In this document: positions 30,994 to 39,081 of the stretch, piece after piece | How positions within the stretch are numbered: position 1 is the stretch's first letter | How the letters are laid out: each line of letters opens with the position of its first letter | Assembly (NCBI GenBank): GCA_011389995.1 | Contig: JAABTG010000031.1 | Coordinates: 1 to 39,993 of the forward strand | Direction of reading: 5' to 3' | Length of the DNA stretch: 39,993 bases | From: Thiotrichales bacterium | GTDB taxonomy: Bacteria; Pseudomonadota; Gammaproteobacteria; JAABTG01 | Program-made: the position numbers and the translations under genes | The notes under the pieces: generated by a model | Databases searched by the model: none | What the model saw: only the letters and a program-made list of their open reading frames with translations | What the model was told of the DNA's origin: nothing

Positions 30994-31748
30994 GGCAGCT
31001 CCCCCCCGGCATCCGGGCTCTCGCCCGCGGCATAGCGCGCCAGGGCGCGGCGGGCGAGGCGATTGAGGTAGATAACGGTGAAGACGGTGACCAGGAAGCC
31101 GCCGCCGTAGAGGGTCCACTCCAGGGGCGTGCGGCCGAAGTCCCGCTGCCCCAGGGTGACCACGTCCCCCGCGATGGCGCCCAGGTAGACGTTGTTCACG
31201 GAAAACGGGATGAAGCCCACGAGAGACCCTGCCGCGAAGCCCCGGAAAGAGAACGAGGTGAGGCCGAAGAAGTAGTTGGACAGCTTCGCGGGGAAGAACG
31301 GGATGAGCCGGGTGAGGAGCACCACCTTCCAGCCGTGGCGGGACATCTCCTCGTTCACCAGGCTCACCTTGCTGTGGGCCACGATGTAGCGCGCGGCGCG
31401 ACGCCCGAACAGATGACGGGCGGCGAGGAAGGCGATGCAGGCCCCCAGGGTGGTGCCGAGGACCACGTAGACGGACCCCTCCACCACGCCGAACACGAAG
31501 CCGGCGCCGGTGGTGAAAAAGATCCCCGGCAGCAGCAGCAGCACCGCCGCCGCCATCATGAGGATGAAGATCACCGCCGCCCAGGGGCCCTGGGCCTCGG
31601 TCCAGTGGATGAGGGCCACCAAGTCCTCGTGGATGTCGAAGTACACCAGCACGGCGAGGACGGCGGAGACGAAGAGTACGCTCACCAGCATGGCCCACAG
31701 CGGGGAGGTCAAGCGGCTCTTTAAGGTGTGGATCCGGGTATCGGTCAT
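30990..31748 (-). CDS. VTT-domain (TVP38/TMEM64, DedA-like) membrane protein
   Basis: A 252-residue protein with about six hydrophobic segments. The VTT (SNARE-associated) signature is clear: a glycine-rich re-entrant segment LLPGIFFTTGAGFVFG, then LTRLIPFFPAKLSNYFFGLTSFSFRGFAAGSLVGFIP. Relatives include DedA proteins, some of which move undecaprenyl phosphate or phospholipids between leaflets. First gene of a coupled operon with a glycosidase-like protein and a GT4 enzyme, which suggests a lipid-carrier or glycolipid role; that is inference. Confidence 0.9.
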   Translation of the reverse strand: MTDTRIHTLKSRLTSPLWAMLVSVLFVSAVLAVLVYFDIHEDLVALIHWTEAQGPWAAVIFILMMAAAVLLLLPGIFFTTGAGFVFGVVEGSVYVVLGTTLGACIAFLAARHLFGRRAARYIVAHSKVSLVNEEMSRHGWKVVLLTRLIPFFPAKLSNYFFGLTSFSFRGFAAGSLVGFIPFSVNNVYLGAIAGDVVTLGQRDFGRTPLEWTLYGGGFLVTVFTVIYLNRLARRALARYAAGESPDAGGELP

Positions 31749-32076
31749 GGCGTATGCGGCCGGGCTGCGGGGGGTGACATCACCATACCGCGGGCCCTCT
31801 GCCCTTGAATACCAATGCAAGAGACGCGCCACGCCCTTGCGCCCCTGCGAATACGCCGTACCGCGGCGGCGGCCGGGTGCATTCCACCCGGGAGTGGGGG
31901 ATATGGACCATGTTGCGACGCCAGACCCTGGGTAGAGGCCCGCCACCCGCAGGGACGGCCGGGCCCCGTCTGAACTCCGCGGGGGGTATAAAATCTCAAC
32001 CAGGGGGGTTGCCCGCCCATCTGCCCCACTCATTGCCGAATGGGCCCTCACGAACCCGGGAGCACAGAGATTTCCC
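31749..32076. other. Divergent intergenic region, 328 bp
   Basis: This lies between the VTT gene (minus strand) and the MlaC-like gene (plus strand). I see no gene or RNA. TATAAAAT at 31987-31994 is a good -10 for the MlaC-like gene, about 85 bp before its start, but no matching -35 is evident. Promoters for the VTT operon cannot be assigned. Confidence 0.4.
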
Positions 32077-32787
32077 ATGACGACCTGGCGCCATAGCACC
32101 GCCCGCCGCACGCGGCCGGCGATACCCGCTTCCCCAAGACACGGGAGGTTCTGGCTGCCATGGCTTGTTGCGCTGATGCTGGCGGCGGGCGGCAGCGTGG
32201 CCACCACCCGGGGGAGCACCCCGGAGACCGGCGCCGGCGATCCCCGGGAACTGGTGGAACGCACCACCGACGCCCTCCTCGCGGCATTCGACCGCCAACG
32301 CGACGCCGTTCGCGCCGACCCCACCCACGCCTATGGCATCGTCGCCCGTATCCTCTCGCCCCATGTGGACTACGAGCGCATCACCCGCCTCATCCTCGGC
32401 CGCCACTGGCGGCGGGCCAGCCCGCAACAGCGGCGGCGCTTCGCGCAGGAGTTCCGCGCCCTGCAGATCCGCACCTACGCCGCGGCGGTCCTCGACTATA
32501 CCGATGTGGGTATCCGTTACCTGCCGACCCGGCAGGCGGCCCGGGAGGACGAGGCCCGGGTGCGGACGCAGATCCTCCGCCAGCAGGGCCGGCCGGTGGC
32601 CGTGGACTACCGCCTGCACCGTGAGGAGGGTCGCTGGAAGGTCTACGACGTGCTCGTCGAGGGAGTGAGCCTGCTGGTCAGTTTTCGGGCCTCCATGGCG
32701 CCCCGCATAGAGCAGGTGGGTATCGACGGGGTCATACACCAGCTCAGCGTCAAGAACCGAGGCGCAGCGGGGGAAGGATCCCGCTGA
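32077..32787 (+). CDS. mlaC: MlaC-like periplasmic phospholipid-binding protein
   Basis: A 236-residue protein of the MlaC/Ttg2D (toluene-tolerance auxiliary) family. After an unusually long basic N-terminus (about 25 residues) comes a signal-peptide core (WLPWLVALMLAAGG). The mature part has the family pattern: DPRELVERTTDALLAAF, VDYERITRLILGRHWRRASPQQRRRFAQEFRALQIRTYA, and near the end WKVYDVLVEGVSLLVSFRASM. MlaC carries phospholipids between the outer membrane and the MlaFEDB transporter. No mlaA, B, D, E or F gene is adjacent, so this is an orphan, possibly a second copy. A shorter start may be used; I find no internal ATG before the signal core. Confidence 0.88.
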   Translation: MTTWRHSTARRTRPAIPASPRHGRFWLPWLVALMLAAGGSVATTRGSTPETGAGDPRELVERTTDALLAAFDRQRDAVRADPTHAYGIVARILSPHVDYERITRLILGRHWRRASPQQRRRFAQEFRALQIRTYAAAVLDYTDVGIRYLPTRQAAREDEARVRTQILRQQGRPVAVDYRLHREEGRWKVYDVLVEGVSLLVSFRASMAPRIEQVGIDGVIHQLSVKNRGAAGEGSR

Positions 32788-32820
32788 AGGGCGAGCCGGG
32801 CATCCCCCATCCGGCACCCC

Positions 32821-33168
32821 TCAGCCCTCCTCCGCCTCACTCGAGCCGCCGAACTTCACCAGCCGCGTGACCTGGATGTCCGAGATGAACACCACCCCGG
32901 AGTGCTCGCTGTAGAAGGGCGCGAAGCCTTCGAGGATGGGCGTCACCAGGGACTCGGGCACGGCGGCGATGATCATGATCAGCACGTCGTCCTCGTTGAA
33001 CATGAGGTGGCCTTCGTGGAAGCCGTGGTTGCCCTTGCCCGACAGGTTGTTGACGATGGTGTAGCCCTTCACGCCGGCACGGTCCAGCAGGTCCGTGGCG
33101 AAACCCTGGTGCTCTCCGCCGAGGATGATTTCAAGCTTCTTCAAGGGGCTGAAACGGAGATTCTTCAT
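32821..33168 (-). CDS. PII-like signalling protein of the Dab operon
   Basis: A 115-residue protein with the PII fold pattern: an opening strand KKLEIILGGEHQGFATDLLDRAGVKGYTIV, a glycine-rich loop GKGNHGFHEG at the T-loop position, DVLIMIIAAVPE and a final VTRLVKFG strand. The ATG at 33168 overlaps the dabA stop (ATGA). The uridylylation tyrosine of classical PII proteins is not evident. PII-like proteins beside carbon-uptake genes (such as SbtB) sense adenylates or bicarbonate status; here it probably tunes the Dab transporter. This role is inferred from context. Confidence 0.85.
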   Translation of the reverse strand: MKNLRFSPLKKLEIILGGEHQGFATDLLDRAGVKGYTIVNNLSGKGNHGFHEGHLMFNEDDVLIMIIAAVPESLVTPILEGFAPFYSEHSGVVFISDIQVTRLVKFGGSSEAEEG

Positions 33169-36100
33169 GATGCTCGGGACTCCTCGCTGAGGGGGTGGGA
33201 CGGCGGGCAGGACAGGTGCTGCCACCCGCCATGGTCGTAGACGGACACGAGGGTCGTCTCGGGATCGATGACCAGCACCCGTATCCAGCCGTTGCGCACC
33301 AGCTGTTTCACCGCCACCACCGCTTCGATGGCGCGGCGGGCGTGCTCCAGGGGCGCCTCCATGAGGGTGATCAGACGCAGGGGCTCGTGGTAGGGCTCGC
33401 CCTGCTTCAGCACCGTCTGGGCCGGCAGGCCGGTACGCAGATCACTGAGGTTGCCCCGCATCACCCCGAAGCGCCCGGTGATGTTGTGATACACCTTGCT
33501 GCCGGCGCCCAGCCCGGCGTTGTCCACGGTGGAGAAATAGTGCTCCATGTTGATCCACTGGCCCACCACCAGGGGTCCGGTGAGGATGTTCTCCAGCAGC
33601 CGGCGCCGGGGGTCCAGGCGGTAATCGTAGGAATGGAGAAAGGCGCGGCCCTCCAGGGACAGCCGGCGGGTGAGGTCGCGGCGACCGATGACGAAATAGG
33701 CGTTGCGGGAGAGGCCCCATTCGGGGCGAACCTGGGACCAGTCCATGGCGTTGCGCTCGGCCGCACGGCAGGCGGCGGCCGCCCCGGGGGGCGGTCGGGT
33801 GGCCCGGGAGGAGGCCCGCAGAGAGGGTATGCGCTCCTGGGCGCACAGCCGGGAGGCGGCGGTGAGGCCGCTGCGCAGACGGTCCAGGTAGACGATGTGG
33901 GTCGAGGGCAGGCGGTCGAGGTCGAACAGCTCCAGGGCATCGGTGGCGGTATTGTGGCGGGCGGGGATGAACCAGGCGTCATCGGCGATGTGGACGCCGT
34001 GGCTGACCAGCCGCCGCCGCACCTCCGGCTTGTTGGCCATCTGGGCCAGCACCCGGGCGTTCACCAGGCCGTGATTGCCACCACAGGCCCCGCAGTCCAG
34101 CGCCGACTCGTAGGGGTTGTTCTCCGAGGTGCTGCCGTGGCCCACCAGCAGGACGAAGCGGGAGAAGTCCCGGGTGAGGCCGATGGAGCGCAGGGCCTGG
34201 CTGACGAAGCCCACCTGCTCGTCGAGGCTGAAGCCGATGCGTGCCAGGCGCTCCAGCTGCAGCCGGGCGAAGGCGGGATTGATGCGATAGACCTCCCGCA
34301 GGCGCCGGATGAACCCCTGCTCTTCAGCGGGGCCCAGCCCCAGTTCCTGCGACAGCCCCGGGGCCCCCGGCAACCGCCCCAGGGCGGCCTCCCGCAGCTC
34401 GCGCACCAGGTCGTCGGTGATGCGCTCGGCAGGGAGCCGGTACTCCTGTTCCACCGCCTTCACGATCACCGCCCGCTGGACGGCGCGCACGATGGAATCG
34501 GCCTGGTCGCGGTCGAGCTTGTCCATCAGCAGATGGGTCGCCGGCTTGTGCTCGTGCAGATGCCGGCGCCAGCGGTTGTAGAAACGCGGGATCAGGGTCT
34601 TGCCCACCATGTCGAAGCCGAACAACAGGCCGATGGCCTCCACCGTGACGAAGGGAGTGAGCACGGTTTCCTTGAGCTCGTGGAGCACCTTCTCCAGGGC
34701 GGTCACCGCCGCCGGATCCCGGGGGCCGTCCACCGTCATCTCCAGGGTCAGGTTCCTGGGGGTGAGCAGTACCGGGCACAGATGGGTCTCGCTGCCCTTG
34801 CCCAACTCCATGAAGCTGATGGGCACGCCGAAGAAACCGGCGATGCCGAAGGTCTGGTAATCGCCGGCACCTTCCAGATGACGGCGGATGCGCTCGGAAC
34901 GGGTGTCGATGCAGAACAGGGCCTGGGCGAAGGGGCGCTTGTCCCGCGGCGGCGGCGGCTCCAGGGTCACCCCGGCCATGAGATGGCCCATGGCCCGGGA
35001 CTCCATGGCCTCCAGCCACACCATGCCCTCCCCTGTCTCGAACTCCCCTATGCCCTCCAGCAGTCGCCCCAGGGCCCCGGCCGACAGGCCCTCCAGCGCG
35101 GTGACGGCACCGGCCCGCGCCGCCACCGCCCGCAGGCGGGCCGCCTGGTGCCCCGCCTCGTGCCGGCGTTTGGCCGCCGTGTACTCCCTGAACACCCTCT
35201 CGATGCGCACCCTGCCCCCCAGGGCCAGGGCCTCCTCCACCCCCTGGGCCAGGGCCGGCAGCAGGCGCGACCCGTGGAACTCGTGGCGCAGGCAGGCCTC
35301 GGCGGTGCGCTTGTCGATGAACTCCCGGATGGCGGGTACGGTGATGGCCGGTACCCGTCGCCCGTGCTCCTTGAGGAGGGCCAGCCCCAGGGTCAGACGC
35401 ACCGCCAGCAGGTCCACCAGGTCCGCCGGATAATGCCGGCCCCAGTAGTAGTGGCGGGCGCTGGAGCGCCAGCGGATGAAGCCCGCCCAGCCGTGGAGAC
35501 GCGCCAGTTCGCGGGTGAAATAGGCCGTCCAGCGGTCCTCCCTTACCCCCAGGGTCTCCATGACGTGGACGATGACGCCCTCGGGGCTGGGGTCTGCGGC
35601 GAGGATGCCCCTGACGTGGACCCCATGGGGGAACAACCATCCATGGCGCCCCACCACCTTGCGCCAGGCGGTGAACAGGCCATGCTCGCGCCCGGGCAGG
35701 CCCCACACCGACTGGCCCTCATCCAGGAACTCGAGGCAGATCCTGATGACCAGTTCATCCAGTTGCATGCCGATATCGGTGCCATACAGGCCATCCACGG
35801 CGGCATACACGGGTCCCTCTGCCAGCAAAGCCGTCTTCAGGCCCTCACCCAGGCGGCCGAGACCCGTCCCACCGTCCGGCGGCAGCGGGCTGCCCCTCAC
35901 CGCGGCATGGATGTCCGGGACGTCGGCGAAATCCCGCACCGGCACCACGGTCCCCCCGGTCTCGGTGAGCAGGGCCATGAGCCAGTCCCCCAGGGCCACG
36001 CCCGGGATGGCCGGCCGCGCCGCGACGAAGGCGTCCACCGCGGCCTCGAGCCGGCTGCGGTCCACCTTGCCTGCCGCCAGATAGCCCTGGTATTGGCGGC

Positions 36101-36290
36101 GCGACAGGTGACCGCGACAGTGGAGCAGCCGGGCCCCTGCGGCCACGGCGTCGCCGAAGGGCAGATGTTCCAGGCCGTGCAGGGGGTTGTGGTGGATGAA
36201 GGCGCGCATGGGCCAGAAGAAGGGGATGGGCTCGCCGGCCATGTAGGTCATGGCGCGCACCCTCAGCCGTTGTCCCAGGGGCAGGCTCAT
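33165..36290 (-). CDS. dabA: DabA, DUF2309 inorganic carbon uptake subunit (large form)
   Basis: A 1041-residue cytoplasmic protein related to beta-carbonic anhydrases; with DabB it hydrates CO2 to bicarbonate in an energy-driven, one-way manner. The zinc site is recognisable: Cys460 and Asp462 in ALFCIDTRSERIR, and His718 and Cys733 in GHGSTSENNPYESALDCGACG. The spacings (Cys-x-Asp, and His to Cys of 15) equal those in the characterised Halothiobacillus protein. It is longer than the ~830-residue DabA2 type, so it belongs with the large forms. The ATG at 36290 overlaps the preceding membrane gene; the open frame upstream is not part of it. The N-terminus has FFWPMRAFIHHNPLHGLE, typical of DUF2309. 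Confidence 0.95.
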   Translation of the reverse strand: MSLPLGQRLRVRAMTYMAGEPIPFFWPMRAFIHHNPLHGLEHLPFGDAVAAGARLLHCRGHLSRRQYQGYLAAGKVDRSRLEAAVDAFVAARPAIPGVALGDWLMALLTETGGTVVPVRDFADVPDIHAAVRGSPLPPDGGTGLGRLGEGLKTALLAEGPVYAAVDGLYGTDIGMQLDELVIRICLEFLDEGQSVWGLPGREHGLFTAWRKVVGRHGWLFPHGVHVRGILAADPSPEGVIVHVMETLGVREDRWTAYFTRELARLHGWAGFIRWRSSARHYYWGRHYPADLVDLLAVRLTLGLALLKEHGRRVPAITVPAIREFIDKRTAEACLRHEFHGSRLLPALAQGVEEALALGGRVRIERVFREYTAAKRRHEAGHQAARLRAVAARAGAVTALEGLSAGALGRLLEGIGEFETGEGMVWLEAMESRAMGHLMAGVTLEPPPPRDKRPFAQALFCIDTRSERIRRHLEGAGDYQTFGIAGFFGVPISFMELGKGSETHLCPVLLTPRNLTLEMTVDGPRDPAAVTALEKVLHELKETVLTPFVTVEAIGLLFGFDMVGKTLIPRFYNRWRRHLHEHKPATHLLMDKLDRDQADSIVRAVQRAVIVKAVEQEYRLPAERITDDLVRELREAALGRLPGAPGLSQELGLGPAEEQGFIRRLREVYRINPAFARLQLERLARIGFSLDEQVGFVSQALRSIGLTRDFSRFVLLVGHGSTSENNPYESALDCGACGGNHGLVNARVLAQMANKPEVRRRLVSHGVHIADDAWFIPARHNTATDALELFDLDRLPSTHIVYLDRLRSGLTAASRLCAQERIPSLRASSRATRPPPGAAAACRAAERNAMDWSQVRPEWGLSRNAYFVIGRRDLTRRLSLEGRAFLHSYDYRLDPRRRLLENILTGPLVVGQWINMEHYFSTVDNAGLGAGSKVYHNITGRFGVMRGNLSDLRTGLPAQTVLKQGEPYHEPLRLITLMEAPLEHARRAIEAVVAVKQLVRNGWIRVLVIDPETTLVSVYDHGGWQHLSCPPSHPLSEESRAS

Positions 36291-37045
36291 GTCAGGGCCA
36301 TGGCGCCGTAGATGCCGGCGCCCACCAGCGCCGCGAGAACCCCGACGTAGCCCCAGGCGGCGAGGCGACTCAGATCCGCCACCCCATCTCCACCGGCCGG
36401 CCCCACCACCAGCCCTGCCAGGAGGCGCGCACCGGCCCAGCTCCACAACAGCCAGATGCCGGCCAGGGCCAGGGCGGTCAGGGGCACCGCGGGGGCGGCG
36501 TGCAGGACCAGTCCCAGCATGGTAAAGAAGGCCGGGAACAGGGGCGTGGCGATGACGGCGAGCACCACCACCACCAGTACCCCGGCATAGCGCGGCAGGG
36601 ACTGGGCCAGCCCACCGGGAAGGCCGGCGCGGGCGGCACCGAAGCGGCGCGTGAGGCCCGCACCGAGGAGGCAAAGCAGTACCAGGGGCAGGCTCAGGCC
36701 CAGGGCATGGAGCGGTGCCGCGATGGCCCAGCCGCCGCCGCTCACCACCAGCCACAGCAGGGCCCACAGGGAGGTGGCCAGGAAACCAATCCACAGGCGG
36801 ACATCCTGCAGGGTCAGGGCACGCAGGGCGTAGAGTGCCGAGGTCAGGAGGGCCCAGGGCACGACCCAGTCCGGGGGCGACGCCTCCAGGGCCAGCACCA
36901 GCATCAGGCCGATCTGGGGCCACACCAGCAGCAGGACCATGGGCAACCAGGGATGGGGCAGACGACGCAGCACGGCATTGAAGACCAGGCTAGAGGGAAA
37001 CAACGGCAGGAACAGGCCGGCCAGGAGGCAGCTGAATATGCTCAC
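36287..37045 (-). CDS. Hydrophobic membrane protein between dabB and dabA
   Basis: About 252 residues, with some seven to eight predicted helices and very few charged residues. It has no motif that I can assign to a named family; the composition and helix pattern recall a fragment of a NuoL/NuoM-type antiporter or an extra membrane subunit of the Dab complex. The start is uncertain: a GTG at 37045, four bases past the start of the dabB stop codon and with GGTGGG upstream, fits coupling; an ATG at 37069 would add eight residues but lacks a ribosome-binding site. The stop overlaps dabA (ATGA). Placement between the two Dab genes argues for a structural part in the transporter. Confidence 0.75.
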   Translation of the reverse strand: MSIFSCLLAGLFLPLFPSSLVFNAVLRRLPHPWLPMVLLLVWPQIGLMLVLALEASPPDWVVPWALLTSALYALRALTLQDVRLWIGFLATSLWALLWLVVSGGGWAIAAPLHALGLSLPLVLLCLLGAGLTRRFGAARAGLPGGLAQSLPRYAGVLVVVVLAVIATPLFPAFFTMLGLVLHAAPAVPLTALALAGIWLLWSWAGARLLAGLVVGPAGGDGVADLSRLAAWGYVGVLAALVGAGIYGAMALT

Positions 37046-37046
37046 C

Positions 37047-38726
37047 TCAGGCCCACCGCAACCATACATTCAGTCGTCTGGAGATGGCCAACAGCCCGCG
37101 GGCCAGCCGGTCGTAGATACCGGCCACATAGAACTCACGGGAGACCAAGGCATAGGCCGTGGCCCCTACGCGACGGCGCTGGCCGCCCCGGGGGGCGTCG
37201 TGGCGTTCACCGTAGTAGGTGAGCAGCCAGCCCAGGACGATGACCGCCGTCACCACCCCCACGAGGACGTCGAAGCGCAGCAGGGGGATGTCCGCGGCAT
37301 CATAGATCTGCAGCCGGATGGCCGGGTCCGGATAGAGGAACACATCGAAGGCGTGGCTGATGAGGGTATAGCCCAGCACCACCACGGCGAAGGAGAACAC
37401 CCCGAGTCCCACCAGCCGCCATGGGTTCTGGCTGCGCATCCGATAGGTGGCGAAGATGAGCTGGGCCCCCGTCACCCAGCCGAAGAACAACAGCACGATG
37501 GCACCCTGCTTCTGGAAATAGTCCTCGGAGACCAGCCAGTGGGCCACCATCAGGATGGTCACGGGCACCGCCAGGGTGATGGCCGCCATCAACAGCCACG
37601 GCTGGCGCTGGCGGGCCGGGCGGCGTTCCACGACGAAGGTGTAGAGGTAATCCTTGGGGACCCCGTCATCCCGGCGCGCCCCATGGATGACGCTGCCGGC
37701 ACCGAGGAACAGGGTGCCCTTGAACAGGCCATGGGCGATGAGGTGATAGATGGCCAGCGAAAAGGCGCCGATGCCGCACTCCATGATCATGAAGCCCATC
37801 TGTCCCATGGTGGAGTAACCCAGGGCCTTCTTGATGTCGTTCTGGGTCAGCATGAGCATGGAGCCCATGACCGCGCTCAACAGCCCGACGACGAATACCC
37901 ACGGCAGCACCCCGTCGGTGTGGACGAACACGGGGGCGAAGCGGTTGATGAGGAAGCCGCCGGCGTTGACGATACCCGCGTGCATCAGGGCCGACACCGG
38001 GGTGGGGCCGTCCATGGTGTAGGGCAGCCAGGTGTGGAGCAGGAACTGGGCCGAGCGGGCGAAGGCCGCCACGGCCACCAGCGCCCCCACCACCTCCGGC
38101 AACGCCAGACCGAGGACAGCGTGGCCGTCCGGACGGCTCGCCATGGCCGCGAAGATCTCCGGCAGGGACCAGGTGCCGTAGGCGTGATAGAGCAGTCCGG
38201 CGGCCAGCACCAGGGGCAGGTCGCCGATGCGGTAGGTCAGCAGGGTCCACAGGCCGTAACGATAGGCCGACGGGCTGCGGGTATCCTGACCCAGCAGAAA
38301 GTAGAGCAGCACCCCGATGAGATGCCAGGCGATGAGCAGGGTGATGAGGTCGCCGGCGGCCACCATCACCAGCAGGGCGGCGGTCATGAGGTCCAGGAGC
38401 ACGAAGAAGCGCGCGTAGCCGGGCTCCTCCGCCATATAGCGCACCGAGTAGACATGGACGATGAGGCTGATGCCGGCGATGACCACGGCCATGAGGCTGC
38501 CGAGGGGATCGAACAGCAGCAGCCCCCAGCTCCCGCCCAGACCCGTGATGGCCGGCGGCCGGCCGGCCAGGGCCTGCCACAGCACCGCGGCGGCGAGGAT
38601 GAAGGTGACGGCGGCGAAGGCCACGCTCACACCGCCCGCCCGCCCGCCGAGACGGCGGGAAAACAGTTGAATCACCAGGGCGGAACCCAGCGGCAGGACC
38701 GCGACCAGCACCACGAGTCGTTCCAT
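37047..38726 (-). CDS. dabB: DabB, NuoL-like proton-conducting subunit
   Basis: A 559-residue membrane protein of the proton-conducting transporter family. It keeps HTWLPYTMDGPTPVSALMHAGIVNAGG, LMLTQNDIKKALGYSTMGQMGFM and HGLFKGTLFLGAGSVIHG, but the GWEGVG-type loop of true NuoL is replaced by IAWHLIGVLLYFLLG, as expected outside complex I. The ATG at 38726 (GGAG just upstream) is chosen over a GTG 36 bases earlier. It is first in the dabB-membrane protein-dabA-PII operon and should use proton flow to power DabA. Confidence 0.94.
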   Translation of the reverse strand: MERLVVLVAVLPLGSALVIQLFSRRLGGRAGGVSVAFAAVTFILAAAVLWQALAGRPPAITGLGGSWGLLLFDPLGSLMAVVIAGISLIVHVYSVRYMAEEPGYARFFVLLDLMTAALLVMVAAGDLITLLIAWHLIGVLLYFLLGQDTRSPSAYRYGLWTLLTYRIGDLPLVLAAGLLYHAYGTWSLPEIFAAMASRPDGHAVLGLALPEVVGALVAVAAFARSAQFLLHTWLPYTMDGPTPVSALMHAGIVNAGGFLINRFAPVFVHTDGVLPWVFVVGLLSAVMGSMLMLTQNDIKKALGYSTMGQMGFMIMECGIGAFSLAIYHLIAHGLFKGTLFLGAGSVIHGARRDDGVPKDYLYTFVVERRPARQRQPWLLMAAITLAVPVTILMVAHWLVSEDYFQKQGAIVLLFFGWVTGAQLIFATYRMRSQNPWRLVGLGVFSFAVVVLGYTLISHAFDVFLYPDPAIRLQIYDAADIPLLRFDVLVGVVTAVIVLGWLLTYYGERHDAPRGGQRRRVGATAYALVSREFYVAGIYDRLARGLLAISRRLNVWLRWA

Positions 38727-38865
38727 AATCTCCAGCAACCCCCCGTCTGGAGCGGCAGACACCCCGTGCCCCGTCCCGCCGCCCCGGGGGTCGCGCGGTC
38801 TCAGCGCCTGCCAGACAACTCCGCTTCCATCTTTGTCAGGACCAGGGCGGGCCGCAACGGGCCAG

Positions 38866-38893
38866 CGTATAGTTATCTTCCGAGTCTATGCAA
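38866..38893 (-). promoter_or_regulatory. Candidate promoter of the dab operon
   Basis: Reading the minus strand, TTGCAT (38893-38888) and TATACG (38871-38866) are separated by 16 bp, a fair sigma-70 pair about 140 bp before dabB in an AT-rich island of otherwise GC-rich DNA. Confidence 0.5.
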
Positions 38894-38897
38894 GGCA

Positions 38898-38929
38898 TTC
38901 ATTTGCCATAAGTCGAAAGTTCGAATGAA
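38898..38929. promoter_or_regulatory. Inverted repeat next to the dab promoter
   Basis: TTCATT (38898-38903) and AATGAA (38924-38929) form arms 20 bases apart, with TCGAAAGTTCGAA between. It lies just upstream of the candidate -35 of the dab operon, where an activator (for example a LysR-type regulator of carbon genes) could bind. The regulator is unknown. Confidence 0.4.
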
Positions 38930-39027
38930 ACTGATTGTCTGCAGCCAATGGATCAGATGGGGAAACCCTTCGGCCACATAGCCGGCAGCCGGTCAGGGGC
39001 CCGGGCCGACCATGGCCCGTGGTTGAA

Positions 39028-39050
39028 GGTCACTACCGCCATGGGTGACC
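39028..39050. promoter_or_regulatory. Interrupted palindrome before the Rieske-like gene
   Basis: GGTCAC (39028-39033) and GTGACC (39045-39050) are separated by 11 bases, ending 31 bp before the start codon. It could be an operator or an mRNA hairpin. The rest of 38727-39081 shows no gene. Confidence 0.35.
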
Positions 39051-39081
39051 ATGGCCCCGTATCAGCGAAGGACGGACGCCC

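Noticed and set aside
31860..31935. Short plus-strand ORFs between the VTT and MlaC-like genes
   Set aside because: No ribosome-binding site, no recognisable sequence and no conserved composition.
33195..36311. Long plus-strand open frame (about 1038 codons) opposite dabA
   Set aside because: Antisense shadow of dabA; low-complexity composition and no motif.
38911..38935. tRNA T-arm (GTTCGAAT)
   Set aside because: The rest of a tRNA cloverleaf (acceptor pairing, D-arm, anticodon arm) is absent on both strands.
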